A DNA stretch of 64,000 nucleotides from Platanthera guangdongensis (lineage: Eukaryota; Streptophyta; Magnoliopsida; Asparagales; Orchidaceae). A program made the position numbers and the translations under genes. Shown in pieces: positions 1 through 10,154 of the stretch (within the stretch, counting starts at the first letter, position 1; each line of letters opens with the position of its first letter). The stretch is taken from NCBI GenBank assembly GCA_039583875.1, contig CM077153.1, positions 65,232,482 through 65,296,481 on the forward strand, written 5' to 3'. The notes beneath the pieces were generated by a model. It searched no databases and was not told the DNA's origin. It was given only the letters and a program-made list of their open reading frames with translations.

Positions 1-231
1 TAGCTTCCACTCACACTTCAACTGATCCCATTTATTCTTAAGTTGTGCGCGTGTATAATTAAATGTTGTACGTTCTTTGTAATTTTTTATCAAGTTAAGC
101 CACCCATCTCTACTGAAATGAGTGTTTGGTCTATTGCCTAATTCAATCTCTTGTATACACAGGTCGCAGAATATGTGCACATGCGCAATTTCCCATTATG
201 CAAAAACCACACCTTCCTTTAGTTTACCCAT
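1..231 (-). pseudogene. Myb/SANT-like DNA-binding domain fragment (truncated by window edge)
   Basis: Read on the minus strand from an ATG at 231. After 11 codons there is an in-frame TAA (196-198), and then the frame stays open to the window edge. Visible residues include FCDLCIQEIELGNRPNTHF, a short gap, then DGWLNL and RAQLKNKWD. This is the pattern of the plant Myb/SANT-like domain (Myb_DNA-bind_3) found in PIF/Harbinger-associated proteins and L10-interacting Myb-type proteins. The rest of the protein would lie left of position 1. The early stop suggests a decayed copy, although translation could begin downstream or the stop could lie in an unrecognised 5' region. Whether it is a transposon accessory gene or a host gene cannot be decided here. 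Confidence 0.6.
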
Positions 232-730
232 CGTTCACCTAAAATTGAATCCAAACTCCAAAGCCTAAAAATGAATGAAAACATAGAAAATAGTAGCAAA
301 ATCAATGTACATGACAATTAAATAAGACCTGAACATCAATAGTAGCAAAATCATCTATGTTCTCTAACAAAATGCAGTGAATGATGTGGAAATTGAAGAG
401 ATGATCAGACCTTGTGGCCGATAAATACACTTAAAAAAGTATCCTATGGACAGAAACAATTCAATACAAAGAAATTACAAAAAAAAAACTAGGCAATGTA
501 TTGGATGTGTGTCAAGAAATTGGTATCAAGAGACTTGTCTATGTCAGTACATACAATGTAGTGTTTGGAGGAAAAGGAAATTGTTAATGGCAATGAGTTC
601 CTTCCGTACTAACCTATTGATGAACATGTTGATCCATATGGGCGTAGCAAATCCATTACGGAACAGTTGGTCTTGAAGAGGAATGGTCGTCCAGCCAAGT
701 TAGTTTCTTTGCTAGTTTTTCTATACTCTG
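232..730. other. Unassigned AT-rich stretch left of the Tekay-like insertion
   Basis: I see no convincing coding signal or repeat. The last five bases (726-730, CTCTG) are the left copy of the target duplication of the Ty3 element that starts at 731. Before that insertion this sequence was continuous with 23174 onward. Confidence 0.5.
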
Positions 731-2916
731 TGTAACGCCCCGAAACTCAAAAGAGCGACGGGGCAAGTTTTGGGCCAGATTTGGAATCTGACAGTAGGCA
801 CACGGTCTGGGACACATGCGTGTCCTAGAGCGTGTCATACTGGAGTCGACGACTTGGCCGCGAAGTCGATGAATTTCGGTCGACACTGTGTCGAGACATG
901 GCACACGGCCTGAGACACGGGCGTGTCTCAGGGTGTGTCGAGCCCGTGTCGACAACCGTCCCGGGGTGTCGACATTTTTGCTCGACGATGTGTCGAGACA
1001 AGACACACGGCCTAGGACACGGGCATGTCCAAGGCCGTGTCGGGTGGTCAACGAACTTCACTCGACGAAGTGTCGAGACCGTGAACATGGCCTGGAGCCC
1101 AGGCGTGTTCGAGTGGACACGGGTTAGGACACGGGCATGTCAAGGAACCCGTGTTGTTCTCGGGTTATTTTCGGGATAAATCGATGGGGGCACACGGCCG
1201 ACCACATGACCGTGTCAGTTGGAACACGGGCGTGTAAGGTCGAACACGGGCGTGTTGGATGCTCGTGTGTTGTTCCAGGCACGTCGATTTTGACGGCGAA
1301 TGAGGGACACGGCCCTGGACACGGGCGTGTGCTAGGCCGTGTTCGGTCTAGATTGTACATTTTAGTCCCGAATCAAGGCCGTTCGTTTCTTTATTTTGGG
1401 ATCCGATGGTTGGGGGTTGTTACTACTGGGATATACCCGGGATTGGGCCTTTGAAACCCTCACTTTTACTTGAGTGGTTATCTTTCTAAAGTATAGAGAG
1501 AGAGGAGAGCCAAGGGAGGAAGAAGAAGCTAGATCCGGCCATTGGAGGAGCTTCGAAGCTCCAAATCACGAGACGACTCCGGATCCACGGAGGCAAAGAG
1601 AGTGCGGTGATTTTCATCTGCTTACTTTTCCATGGCGCCAAAGAGGAACCCTATGGTAACGATTCTCTTCTTGAGCATGTGAAGCTCTCCTTCTTTGCAT
1701 AGGAAGCCCGCTCTCGCGAGTTTGCGGTGAGTTGGAGGAGTTCCTTCGGGTAGATATGTGAAGTCCCTATTGTGTAGAGTCCGTAAGCGAGAACGGACAT
1801 AGGCATGATGTGTGAAGCCTATCCGGACATGTTGGTCTGGATAGGTGATGTTGCATTGCATAAATGCCGGAGAAGACTCCGTGCGATTGATTGTTTTTAG
1901 GGTTTTCTACGTGGTAGATTGCAACAGGGAGCCTTGGGGATTAACCCAAAGGTGTACCCGGAAAACTGGGCGGATGCATAATCTTGCCAACATGGAGGCC
2001 TGAGAGCCAACTTGAACATAACTGAGTTTTGTGAATTGTGTGACGGAAATGGGACTCGGGAGAAGTTTGACCCGCGCATATGGCTTAAACTGTCGTTGCG
2101 ATGTGAACACGGGTTAGATGGAACCGTACCCATTTCTATGTCGTTCGGTTAGAGCCGTTGGCATAGATGAGGGTCTTCGGCGGTCTATGGCTTAAATTGT
2201 CGTGACCCATGCCGGCAAGACAAATTGCTCATATGTTTGGCCGTCAAAGTGGCGGTGGTGAGTCCGGAATGTCTATGGCTTAAATTGACGTGACATTGGC
2301 CGGTTCACCGAGAATATGCCCTGAGTGCACGGGGTGTGTGGCCATGTGAGCCTACGCCTGTGATGAAATGAATATTGATATATTGCTCGCTTATGCTAAT
2401 GAAATGCAGGGAAGGAGCATCGCCGCCCCGAGTTGGGGGCGGGATCGTTATAATTTGGTCAGCATTGCTGACCGTTGCCTTTGTTTGCCACCGTGCGGTG
2501 GTTTTGTTGCTTGCAGGTGCTGCTAGACCAAGCGGTCAATAGCAGGCTAAAGCCCAAATTGCGAAGCCGGCCCTCGAAGGCCTAATTGTAGTGTTTATTG
2601 CTTTTATTCATGTATGACCGGTCTGCGTTCCGTGGTTTGTAAAACATGTAATATCAACTAAACCATTTTGTAAGGCCTTAAGGCCTGTACTTGTGTATGT
2701 ACAACATTCATATTTGGTATTAGTGGACATTCATGCTTTTGTGTTGGGTTCTTTATTGCAACTTATTAAACTGCTTCCGCTAGAATGCTCTGTGTAGGAC
2801 GTTATGACTGGTTGGATGGTTTCCATGAGTAACCACCCAGTCTGTCTGTAGTATATGGCGTCGGGCCCCGGCCGGACCTACTTCTATATGTTATGCGACG
2901 GATAGGGGGTGTTACA
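731..2916 (+). repeat. 5' LTR of the Tekay-like element (2186 bp)
   Basis: The LTR is complete, with TGTAAC/GTTACA inverted ends. The first 600 bases are dense in short palindromic words: ACACGGGCGTGT and near variants recur at least six times between about 910 and 1335, mixed with GTGTCGA and GTCGAC words. A later part (about 2070-2300) repeats the phrase ATGGCTTAAA followed by a T/C-G-rich word three times. The many small ORFs here are by-products of these repeats. Confidence 0.92.
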
Positions 2917-2919
2917 ATT

Positions 2920-2929
2920 TGGTATCAGA
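2920..2929 (+). promoter_or_regulatory. Primer binding site of the Tekay-like element
   Basis: TGGTATCAGA lies three bases after the 5' LTR end. It matches the 3' end complement of plant initiator methionine tRNA for ten bases and then diverges (CTA in place of GC). Confidence 0.85.
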
Positions 2930-3141
2930 CTACTGGTTTTGGTCGGGCTTAAGATGAATTCGTGGGCAAATTGTTTTTAAGGGGTGGTGAGCACATTGTG
3001 TGCGGCATCGTTATAACAGTAAAAGAACCCATGAATGTCCACTTAGGAATGAAAATACATGTGTTTGAGGAACCTGTGTGTTCCTATAATTGCTGTTTGC
3101 AATTTTATTTGGTCGCTTAACGATGTTTTGTACCACTATAG

Positions 3142-4290
3142 GTGACCAGAAGTGGTGCTGGGCCGTCGGAACATCGAGTTTCTGAGGCTAGCAGTGCAGC
3201 TAATGAAGCTCCTGCAACACCTCTATCGGCTGAGACCATACGATTGGTGGCCGAAGCAGTGTTGAACATGATTAATGCGCAGCCTGCAAGGTAAACGCGG
3301 CAGCCCGCTCCTGCGATGGAGCAGGTACCGCTGCAAGCGACTGAGCAGCGAAGAGTGGAGCAGGTGGTAGAGGAACCGGTGGTGCCAAGGAGGGTAACCG
3401 AGAGACAGCTCAAGCATATCATGATCTTTAATCCTCCGGTATTCTCGGGGTTGGGGACCCCATCTCAAGCTGAAGACTGGCTCTCTAGGGTGAAGAGAGT
3501 CATGACAGCAACGGAGACGGAGGAGTGGCAAATGACCACCATTGCTACGTTCCTTTTGGACGGTGAAGCGAGAATGTGGTGGGAAGGATTGGAGCTGCAT
3601 CTACTGAGAGGTAGACAACTTGTTGATGTCTCGATGGAGGAGTTCTCGAGATTGTTCTTGGCTAGATACCTCCCTTCGGCGCAGAGGATAGCGTTGGAGA
3701 ATGAGTTCCTGAAGTTGGTTCAGGGTGAGAGGAGCGTGGATGAATATCTCCATGAGTTTTCTCGATTGAGTCGATATGCTAGCTCCACCATTGTGGATGA
3801 GAAGCGCAAGACAAATCGATTCTACGAAGGGCTGAGAGATGAGTTGAGGTTACTACTCTCGGGGCCGATGACGCAGGGTTTCTTGACCTTGGTCAACACG
3901 GCCCGGTCCTTGGAGCAGGACATGAAGAATGTACAAGCAAAGAAAAGCTTGGGTGACAAGAAGTCTGAATTCAAAGTGCCGACTACTTCAAAGTCTGGCT
4001 ATCGAAGATTCTTTAAGAAGAATAAGACTTCGGGTCCATCTCCTTCTGGTGCTTCTGGGGAGACTACGAGTCGGACCCCGGGCGCGTGTTTTACTTATGG
4101 AAAGCCGGGGCACTTTGCCCGTGATTGTTGGAGCGGACGTCCCAAGTCTGAGAGAAAGCCGGGAGCAACTTATGAAGACAAGGGCAAGGCGGTGGAGTCG
4201 ACCGCGTCCCATTATGCTCTGGACCAACCAAGGGTGTATAATCTTGGCCAACAAGAGGTCATCAAACAGGCTGATGTGGTGACATGTACG
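3142..4290 (+). pseudogene. Gag (capsid/nucleocapsid) of the Tekay-like element
   Basis: Gag forms the virus-like particle and packages the element's RNA. The open stretch with an ATG runs from 3316, but coding-like sequence in the same frame starts near 3142 and is cut by TAA at 3292-3294. No good ATG is seen at the front; GTG at 3142 sits where a start would be expected. A retrotransposon gag core is visible, with residues such as FSGLGTPSQAEDWLSRV, MWWEGLE and FLARYLPS. A zinc-knuckle-like CFTYGKPGHFARDC follows at about 4087-4128. Its second cysteine position is tyrosine, so the knuckle is damaged. The frame ends inside a possible intron that leads to the protease. Confidence 0.85.
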
Positions 4291-4361
4291 GTTTAATTTA
4301 TGACAAGTTAATTTCTTTAAATACTTGTTATGCACATGTTACATTACCACTGCTTGTTTAG
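4291..4361 (+). other. Candidate 71-bp intron between gag and protease
   Basis: The sequence begins GTTTAA and ends CTTGTTTAG and is AT-rich. Removing exactly these 71 bases joins the gag frame (codon ACG at 4288-4290) to the protease frame (GGT at 4362). The joined reading is TGFFICENPARALFDTG, the sort of sequence expected just before the catalytic DTGAS. With the segment kept, gag stops at 4294-4296. The 5' splice site is far from the GTAAGT consensus and 71 bp is near the lower limit for plant introns, so a plain insertion or a frameshift remains possible. Confidence 0.45.
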
Positions 4362-4882
4362 GGTTTTTTTATTTGTGAAAATCCGGCAAGAGCACTCTTC
4401 GATACGGGAGCTTCACACTCCTTCTTGTCCGAGGGATTTATATCACGCATCAGAGTCCCTTCTTCGATGACGAAGGATAAGTTGGATGTGTTGTTGCCCA
4501 ATGGGTGTTCGATGCACGCGGATAGGATCTGCGATGTTAAGATTCATATTGGGAATCAGGAGTTCGATCTGCAAGCGTCGTTACTTCCGTTGGTGGAGTT
4601 TGACGTTATATTTGGCATGGACTGGCTCTCGGAGCAGCAAGCCTATATTGATTGCGGTCGTAAGGAAGTGAAGTTGGGAGCAAGTCGTGAGACGACTTTT
4701 ACGAGCTTAAAGGGGTCGAGCAAGACATTGATGTCTGCTCTTCAGGTGGTGAAGGTGGTTCATGCCGGTGTAGAACTGTTCTTTACACTAGTGGAGGTTG
4801 CAAAGCCGAAGCCCGCGTTGGATTGTATTTCAGTGGTATCAGAATACCCTGATGTGTTCCCCGTAGATCTTCCTGGAGCCCG
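4362..4882 (+). pseudogene. Aspartic protease of the Tekay-like element
   Basis: The retropepsin cleaves the Gag-Pol polyprotein. Active-site motif DTGASHSF is at about 4396-4420, and a later VIFGMDWL at about 4609-4630 is the conserved flap-distal motif of Ty3 proteases. The expected linker to RT follows ([12 protein letters not shown]). At about 4875-4883 the frame slips by one base: the prior frame stops at 4896-4898, while the RT frame starts with [10 protein letters not shown] at 4883. This frameshift would block synthesis of the downstream polyprotein. Confidence 0.85.
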
Positions 4883-6295
4883 CCTCAGCGGGAGATAGAT
4901 TTCACGATTGAGCTAGTGCCAGGTGCAAAGCCTGTATCACGATCTCCTTATCGGCTAGCGCCTAAGGAAATGGCGGAGCTGAAGGTTCAACTGCAGGAGT
5001 TGTTGGAGCAAGGGTATGTGCGCCCAAGTTTTTCGCCTTGGAGCGCGCCGGTCCTCTTTGTTAAGAAGAAGGACGGAAGCTTGAGGCTATGTATTGATTA
5101 TCAGGAGCTCAACAAGTTGACGGAGAATAACAAGTACCCGATTCCCCGGATCGATGACCTTATTGATCAGTTGGTCGGGTCGACGGTGTACTCGAAGTTA
5201 GATCTCAAGTCTGGGTACTATCAGCTGCGAATAAGGGAGAGTGATATCCCGAAGACAGCGTTCAGTACGAGATACGGGCATTATGAGTTTATGGTCATAC
5301 CGTTTGGGCTGACTAATGCGCCGTCAGTGTTCATGGATTTTATGAACATGACCTTCAGGGAGTACTTGGACCATTTTGTGATCGTCTTCATCGACGATAT
5401 TTTGGTGTACTCGCAAAGTGAGGAAGATCACTTCAAGCATCTTCATTTGGTTTTGGAGACGCTAAGGAGGAATCAGTTGTATGCCAAGTTCTCGAAGTAC
5501 GAGTTTTGGTTATCCTCAATGGCGTTCCTCGATCATATAGTGAGTGGAGAGGGTATTGCTGTGGATCCGGCGAAGATTGTTGCGATACGGGAGTGGCCTG
5601 AGCTTTCTACGGTAGCGAAAGTCCAGAGCTTTCTGGGGCTTGCCGGCTATTATGTGCGCTTCGTAGAGAACTTCTCGCGGATAGCGTTACCTCTCAGTAC
5701 TTTGACGAGTAAGGAGCAGAAGTTCGTTTGGACGTCGGAGTGCGCGTGAGCTTTTGAGGACTTGAAGTGTCGGTTGACCACGACGCCTGTGCTGAGTTCG
5801 CCATGTGGGACCGAAGGTTTTGAGATTTATAGCGATGCTTCGGGCAACGTTTTGGGTTGCGTGCTACTGCAACACGGAAGTGTAATAGCTTATGGCTCGA
5901 GACAACTAAAAGTGCATGAAAGGAACTATCCGGTCCATGACATGGAGTTAGCGGCCGTGATTTTTGCCTTGAAGCTGTGGAGACACTATTTGTACGGTGT
6001 AAAAATTGATATTTACACCGATCACAAGAGCCTGAAGTATCTGATTGATCAGAAAGATCTTAATATGCGGCAGTGTAGATGGATGGAGTTCTTGGGAGAC
6101 TATACATTCAAGATCCACTATGTGCCTGGTAAAGGGAATGCGGTTGCGGACGCGTTGAGTTGCCGAGCCCCAGCTCAAGCCAATTGGCTATCGATGCATG
6201 ATGAGTGGTTGGTGGGGGAGTTGGAGGCGTTGGAGATTGTTTGTGTAGATAAGCAATCAAGTGCTGAAGCAGTACTGAATTTTACTGAAGTCTAA
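4883..6295 (+). pseudogene. Reverse transcriptase and RNase H of the Tekay-like element
   Basis: RT copies the element RNA into cDNA and RNase H removes the RNA strand. The RT core is easy to read: [40 protein letters not shown], and the catalytic box as FIDDILVYS at about 5386-5412 (FIDD in place of YVDD, normal for Ty3). RNase H follows, with YSDASG at about 5827, MELAAV at about 5941 and YTDHKSL at about 6013. A TGA (5747-5749) lies in the linker and a TAA (6293-6295) at the end of RNase H. Both fit single C-to-T changes of CGA and CAA. The frame continues unchanged through both. Confidence 0.92.
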
Positions 6296-7738
6296 TATGA
6301 CCTGGCTGATCGGATTCGGCAGGCTTTGGATTTGGATGACCACTTGAAGCAGTTCAAGGAAGAGGCTCTGGATGGGTCAAATTCCCAATTCTTCGTGGAG
6401 GACGGATTACTTTGGAAAGACGGTCGTTTGTGTGTCCCAAGTGTGGGCAATCTGCGGGTGGAATTGTTGTACGAGGCACACCATACCAAGTACTCGATTC
6501 ACCCGGGGAGCACGAAGATGTACCGCGATGTAAAGAAACTGTTTTGGTGGCCGGGTTTGAAGAAAGATATGGCGCTCTACGTGGCGAAGTGCCAAACTTG
6601 CACCTTGGTGAAGGCGGAATGCCAAAAGTCGGGAGGATTTCTTAAGTCCTTGCCTATTCCGGAGTGGAAATTCGACGACATCTCTATGGACTTTGTGCAC
6701 GGTTTGCCAAGGTCGCAAAAGTGGAACGACGCCATTTGGGTGGTCGTGGATCAGTTAACGAAGGTGTCGCATTTCATTCCGCATAGGAAGGATGATCCGG
6801 TGGAGAAGTTGGCAAAACTATATGTGGATAACATTGTACGGCTTCACGGTGTGCCCCGCAGCATCGTGAGTGACCGAGATGGGCGGTTCACGTCCAATGA
6901 TTGGAGGCTTGTGCAGCAAATGTTGGGAACAAAGCTAAAATTCAGCACAGCCTTCCATCCGCAAACAGATGGGCAGACCGAGAGGGTCAATAGAACTATG
7001 GAAGACATGCTCCGCATGTGTATCTTTGATTTTGGAAAGCAACGGGAAGACCATCTTTATTTGGTGGAGTTCGCATACAACAATAGCTACTAAGCGAGTA
7101 TTCAAATTCCACCCTTCGAGGCCCTATATGGTAGAAAATGTCGCACGCCGTTGTCTTGGCTAGAAACGGGTGAGTCAAAGTTGTATAAGCGATTAGAAGT
7201 GGAGGATGCTACTTCGTTGGTGCGTACCATTCGGGAGAGGTTGCTTATCGCTCAGGACCGGCAAGCGAAGTACTATAATGCCAAGCACAGGAACGTGGAG
7301 TTCGCTGTGGGCGACTATGTGTACTTAAAGATCAAGCCGTTCAAGGGTGTCTCGCGGGTGCGGCGATTGAAAAAGCTAAGCCCGAGGTACCTTAGGCCGT
7401 TTGAGGTTTTGGAGCGGGTTGGTGAAGCAGCCTATCGGTTGAAGCTCTCAGTGGAGCTAAGTGGGTTACATGATGTATTCCATATTTCCTTGCTACGGAA
7501 GGCGGTGCAAGAGCCTTCACAAGTGATCGCGGTTGATCAAGTGCCGGTGGATAGTGGGTTGACGACAAAGGTCAAACCCGTGCGGATTGAGGACTCAGAG
7601 GTCAAGCGGCTACGCAATAAAGAGATCAGGATGGTCAAGGTCCGATGGTACAATTGCGGTCGCGAGGAGCTCTCTTGGGAACGAGAGCAGACTATGCTTG
7701 ACGAGTATCCGGAGTTGTTCCGCTCAGGTACAATTTAA
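6296..7738 (+). pseudogene. Integrase with chromodomain-like C-terminus, Tekay-like element
   Basis: Integrase inserts the cDNA into host DNA. An H2C2 zinc-binding region (HHTKYSIHPG, then CQTC) lies at about 6478-6603. The DDE core shows D in MDFVHGLP (about 6688), D in SDRDGRF (about 6868) and E in TDGQTERVNR (about 6967). The tail contains LSPRYLRPFEVLERVGEAAY and LHDVFHISLL, then a chromodomain-like end (MVKVRWYNCGREELSWERE, about 7630-7688), which in chromoviruses is thought to steer insertion to particular chromatin. One TAA (7091-7093) interrupts it, again readable as CAA to TAA. The last codon is TAA at 7736-7738. Confidence 0.9.
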
Positions 7739-7788
7739 TTTTGTACGTGTCTTTCCTTTTTATATAATTTCGTGGACGAAATTCTTTT

Positions 7789-7800
7789 AAGAGGGGGAGA
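7789..7800 (+). promoter_or_regulatory. Polypurine tract of the Tekay-like element
   Basis: AAGAGGGGGAGA stands two bases before the TGTAAC start of the 3' LTR at 7803, the normal place for the plus-strand primer of reverse transcription. Confidence 0.88.
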
Positions 7801-7802
7801 GT

Positions 7803-7917
7803 TGTAACGCCCCGAAACTCAAAAGAGCGACGGGGGAAGTTTTGGGCCAGATTTGGAATCTGGCAGTAGGCACACGGCCTGTCACGGGCGTGTCCCCGGG
7901 CGTGTCATACTGGAGTC
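7803..7917 (+). repeat. 3' LTR of the Tekay-like element, first part
   Basis: This matches 731-848 with small differences and stops at GGAGTC. The 5' LTR continues there with GACGACTTGG, which in this copy is found 13.2 kb later at 21125. Confidence 0.93.
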
Positions 7918-8062
7918 TGTTGGGTACATTGGTTTAAATATACCTGATTTGAAGAAGCCTCACCCAACTCAATGATATAAATCAAAATGTATTTGATGTG
8001 TTTTTGAGTTACTTGTGCAGGTTAAGTATTTGCAGGACTGAAGCAAAAATTTCTAAGTCCAT

Positions 8063-8984
8063 GTGTCGACACCCAGAGGGAAAGTGTCGACACTTAAGAA
8101 GACTTGTGTCGACACCCAGACAAGCAGTGTCGACACTTGGAGTCATTGTGTCGACACCTGGGATGCAGAGTCGACACCAGACAGAAAGTGTCGACACAAG
8201 GAGCTGTGTCGACACTCAGTGAAGAAAAGTGCAGTAAAGCTGTGTCGACACTTAACAGCAGTGTCGACACCTAGAAGAACTGTGTCTACACCAGAAAGTG
8301 TCGACACTTGGAGCTGTGTCGACACTCAGAAAAAGTCAGCAGAGACTGAGTTAAAGTGTCGACACCAAGAACAAAGTGTCGACACACAAAAAAAGAGTCA
8401 ACACTTGAAGAAAGTGTCGACACCAAGAACATAGTGTCGACACTCAGCAGAAGAGTCAGCATTTGAAGTAAGTGTCGACACCAAGAACAATGTGTCGACA
8501 CTCAACAGAAGACTCAACACTTGAAGAAAGTGTCGACACATGGAGTTGTGTCGACACTTAGCAAAGAACAGCAAGATCGACAAAATGTTCTAAGTACAAG
8601 TGTCGACACTAAGACTATGTGTCGACACTCAGCTGAAGTCTCAATAGAAGAATCAAGTGTCGACACAAGGAGCTGTGTCGACACTCAGCAAGTATCAACA
8701 TAGAAGGCTATGTGTCGACACCAAGAAGCAGTGTCGATACTTGACAGATTCATCACATGAAGATGTGTCGACACAAAGGAGATGTGTCGACACTTAGAAG
8801 AATTCAGCAAAATGCAGAAGATCAAGTACTTGTGTCGACACTCAATTTCAGTGTCGACACATGTAGAAGAAACTGTGTCGAGACATAGAATCTACAACAC
8901 AAGGAGTTGTGTCGACGCCTTGTATACTTGTGTCGACACTTATACAACTTGTGTCGACACTTGGTCTATAAGTGTCGACACTTA
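8063..8984 (+). repeat. Interspersed GTGTCGACAC palindrome array in the LTR
   Basis: I count about 31 exact copies of the 10-base palindrome GTGTCGACAC in about 920 bases, one every 29 bases or so, plus several one-base variants (for example GTGTCTACAC, GTGTCGATAC, GTGTCGAGAC). The spacers are A/G-rich and differ from unit to unit, so this is a motif array and not a simple satellite. The 3' LTR carries the same array at 19134-20055. Each unit contains a SalI hexamer and two inverted TGTC words, which is the core recognised by plant auxin response factors; that link is only a possibility. Confidence 0.9.
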
Positions 8985-9138
8985 AAGACAGAAAGTCTCG
9001 ACACTTTCAGATAATTAGAGAACTTTCAAGAACTGACTGGATGACTTGACAGCTGCCGTTCCAGCCGGTCTACAACACCTGTCAGAGATGTCAGAAGACA
9101 GTTATGAACCGGACCGGCCGGTTACCATGAAGAAGGCC

Positions 9139-9148
9139 TATAAATAGG
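9139..9148 (+). promoter_or_regulatory. TATA box of the young SIRE-like LTR
   Basis: TATAAATAGG lies about 155 bases after the last palindrome of the array. The same box is at 20210-20219 in the 3' LTR. Transcription of the element would be expected to start about 30 bases downstream. Confidence 0.75.
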
Positions 9149-10051
9149 CTCATACAGTATACAGAAAGTGGTTCAAGTTGTTGAAGTAGTAGTTGAAGTA
9201 ATTCAACAAGTGGTTCACAGAGTTATTGATCAAGTATCAAATCAAGAAGATCTAGCTGTCCAAGTGCAGATCTAAGAAGTTGGAGAGAGAGGGCTCCATC
9301 CAAGAAATCAGCCGTTGGAACTAGGCTGAGAAGAAGGATTCAGATTCATTCTGGATCTTAAGAAGCAGAGGTCAAGGATCAACTGCAGAAGGAGTCAATC
9401 TAATTGAGTTCTACTTTCAAGAAGCTTTGAAGAAAGCTAAGTCAGATTAAATCCAGCTGAGTTCTTCCAAGAACTCATCAAGAAACTCACAACCACCCTC
9501 TCTTGTCTTTGGGTTGTTGAGTTAACAATTGTAAATTCATTTTTATCTTGTAGGATCCTTTGGATCTGAGTGTTTTGTAAGCCTGTAATTATAAAGGCTG
9601 AGGGTAGGGCTTGAGAGCCTGAGTGTAGGAGATTGAAATCTCTGAGTGTAGGCCTTGGTGGCAGAGTGTAGGCCTTGATGGCTGAGTATAGGCCTTGTTG
9701 GCTGAGTGTAGGCCTTTGTGGCTGAGTGTAGGCTTTGTGGAAAAGCTGAGTTGTAAGGCCTTGGGCCTGAGGTGTAGGAACCAGTTTGGGTTCTGAGACA
9801 GTGGTGAAGTTTGGCCGAATCTAGTACACTGCTAGATAGGCGAAGTGGGAAAGTGGATGTACCCAAAGCTTGGGGAACCACTATAAATCTCTGTGTCTGC
9901 TGTGATTGTGATTTGCTGTGTATACTGTGTGTTTGCTGTGATAAAAAGTTAGAATTCTGTGAACTTAACTAATAGCTGCCATTAAAGTTTAAAAAGAAGT
10001 AGGTTACCTATTCACCCCCCCTCTAGGTGTTTAGGTACTATATCTTTCAAG

Positions 10052-10062
10052 TGGTATCAGAG
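10052..10062 (+). promoter_or_regulatory. Primer binding site of the young SIRE-like element
   Basis: TGGTATCAGAG lies two bases after the LTR end and complements the 3' end of initiator methionine tRNA. Confidence 0.9.
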
Positions 10063-10154
10063 GGAGGTTGCTCAAAAAGGACTAACAGTTTGAGGAGATC
10101 CTGATTGGCAGATTCAGTCTAAGACAAATTACAGATTCAAGAAAATCAAGAACC

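Larger units (their letters stand above)
7918..10049 (+). repeat. 5' LTR of the young SIRE-like element
   Basis: This is a 2132-bp LTR. The U3-like part holds the GTGTCGACAC array (8063-8984). A TATA box follows at 9139. Towards the end, about 9600-9780, there are about six degenerate copies of an 18-20 bp phrase built on GCTGAGTGTAGGCCTTG. ORFs rich in VDT or CRH in this LTR are translations of the palindrome array and not genes. Confidence 0.95.

Noticed and set aside
446..676. 76-codon plus-strand frame
   Set aside because: No family resemblance, AT-rich random-looking composition, and it ends at the edge of the Tekay-like element.
8063..8984. Regularly spaced palindromes resembling a CRISPR array
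   Set aside because: The repeated unit is only 10 bases, spacing is irregular, the organism is a plant and the array lies within an LTR present in two copies.
8009..8985. Open frames on both strands made of VDT, CRH or STQ repeats
   Set aside because: They are translations of GTGTCGACAC in different frames. They lie in the LTR ahead of the TATA box and have no coding features.
10052..10062. TGGTATCAGAG sites as tRNA gene ends
   Set aside because: They are primer binding sites next to LTR ends; no cloverleaf is present around them.
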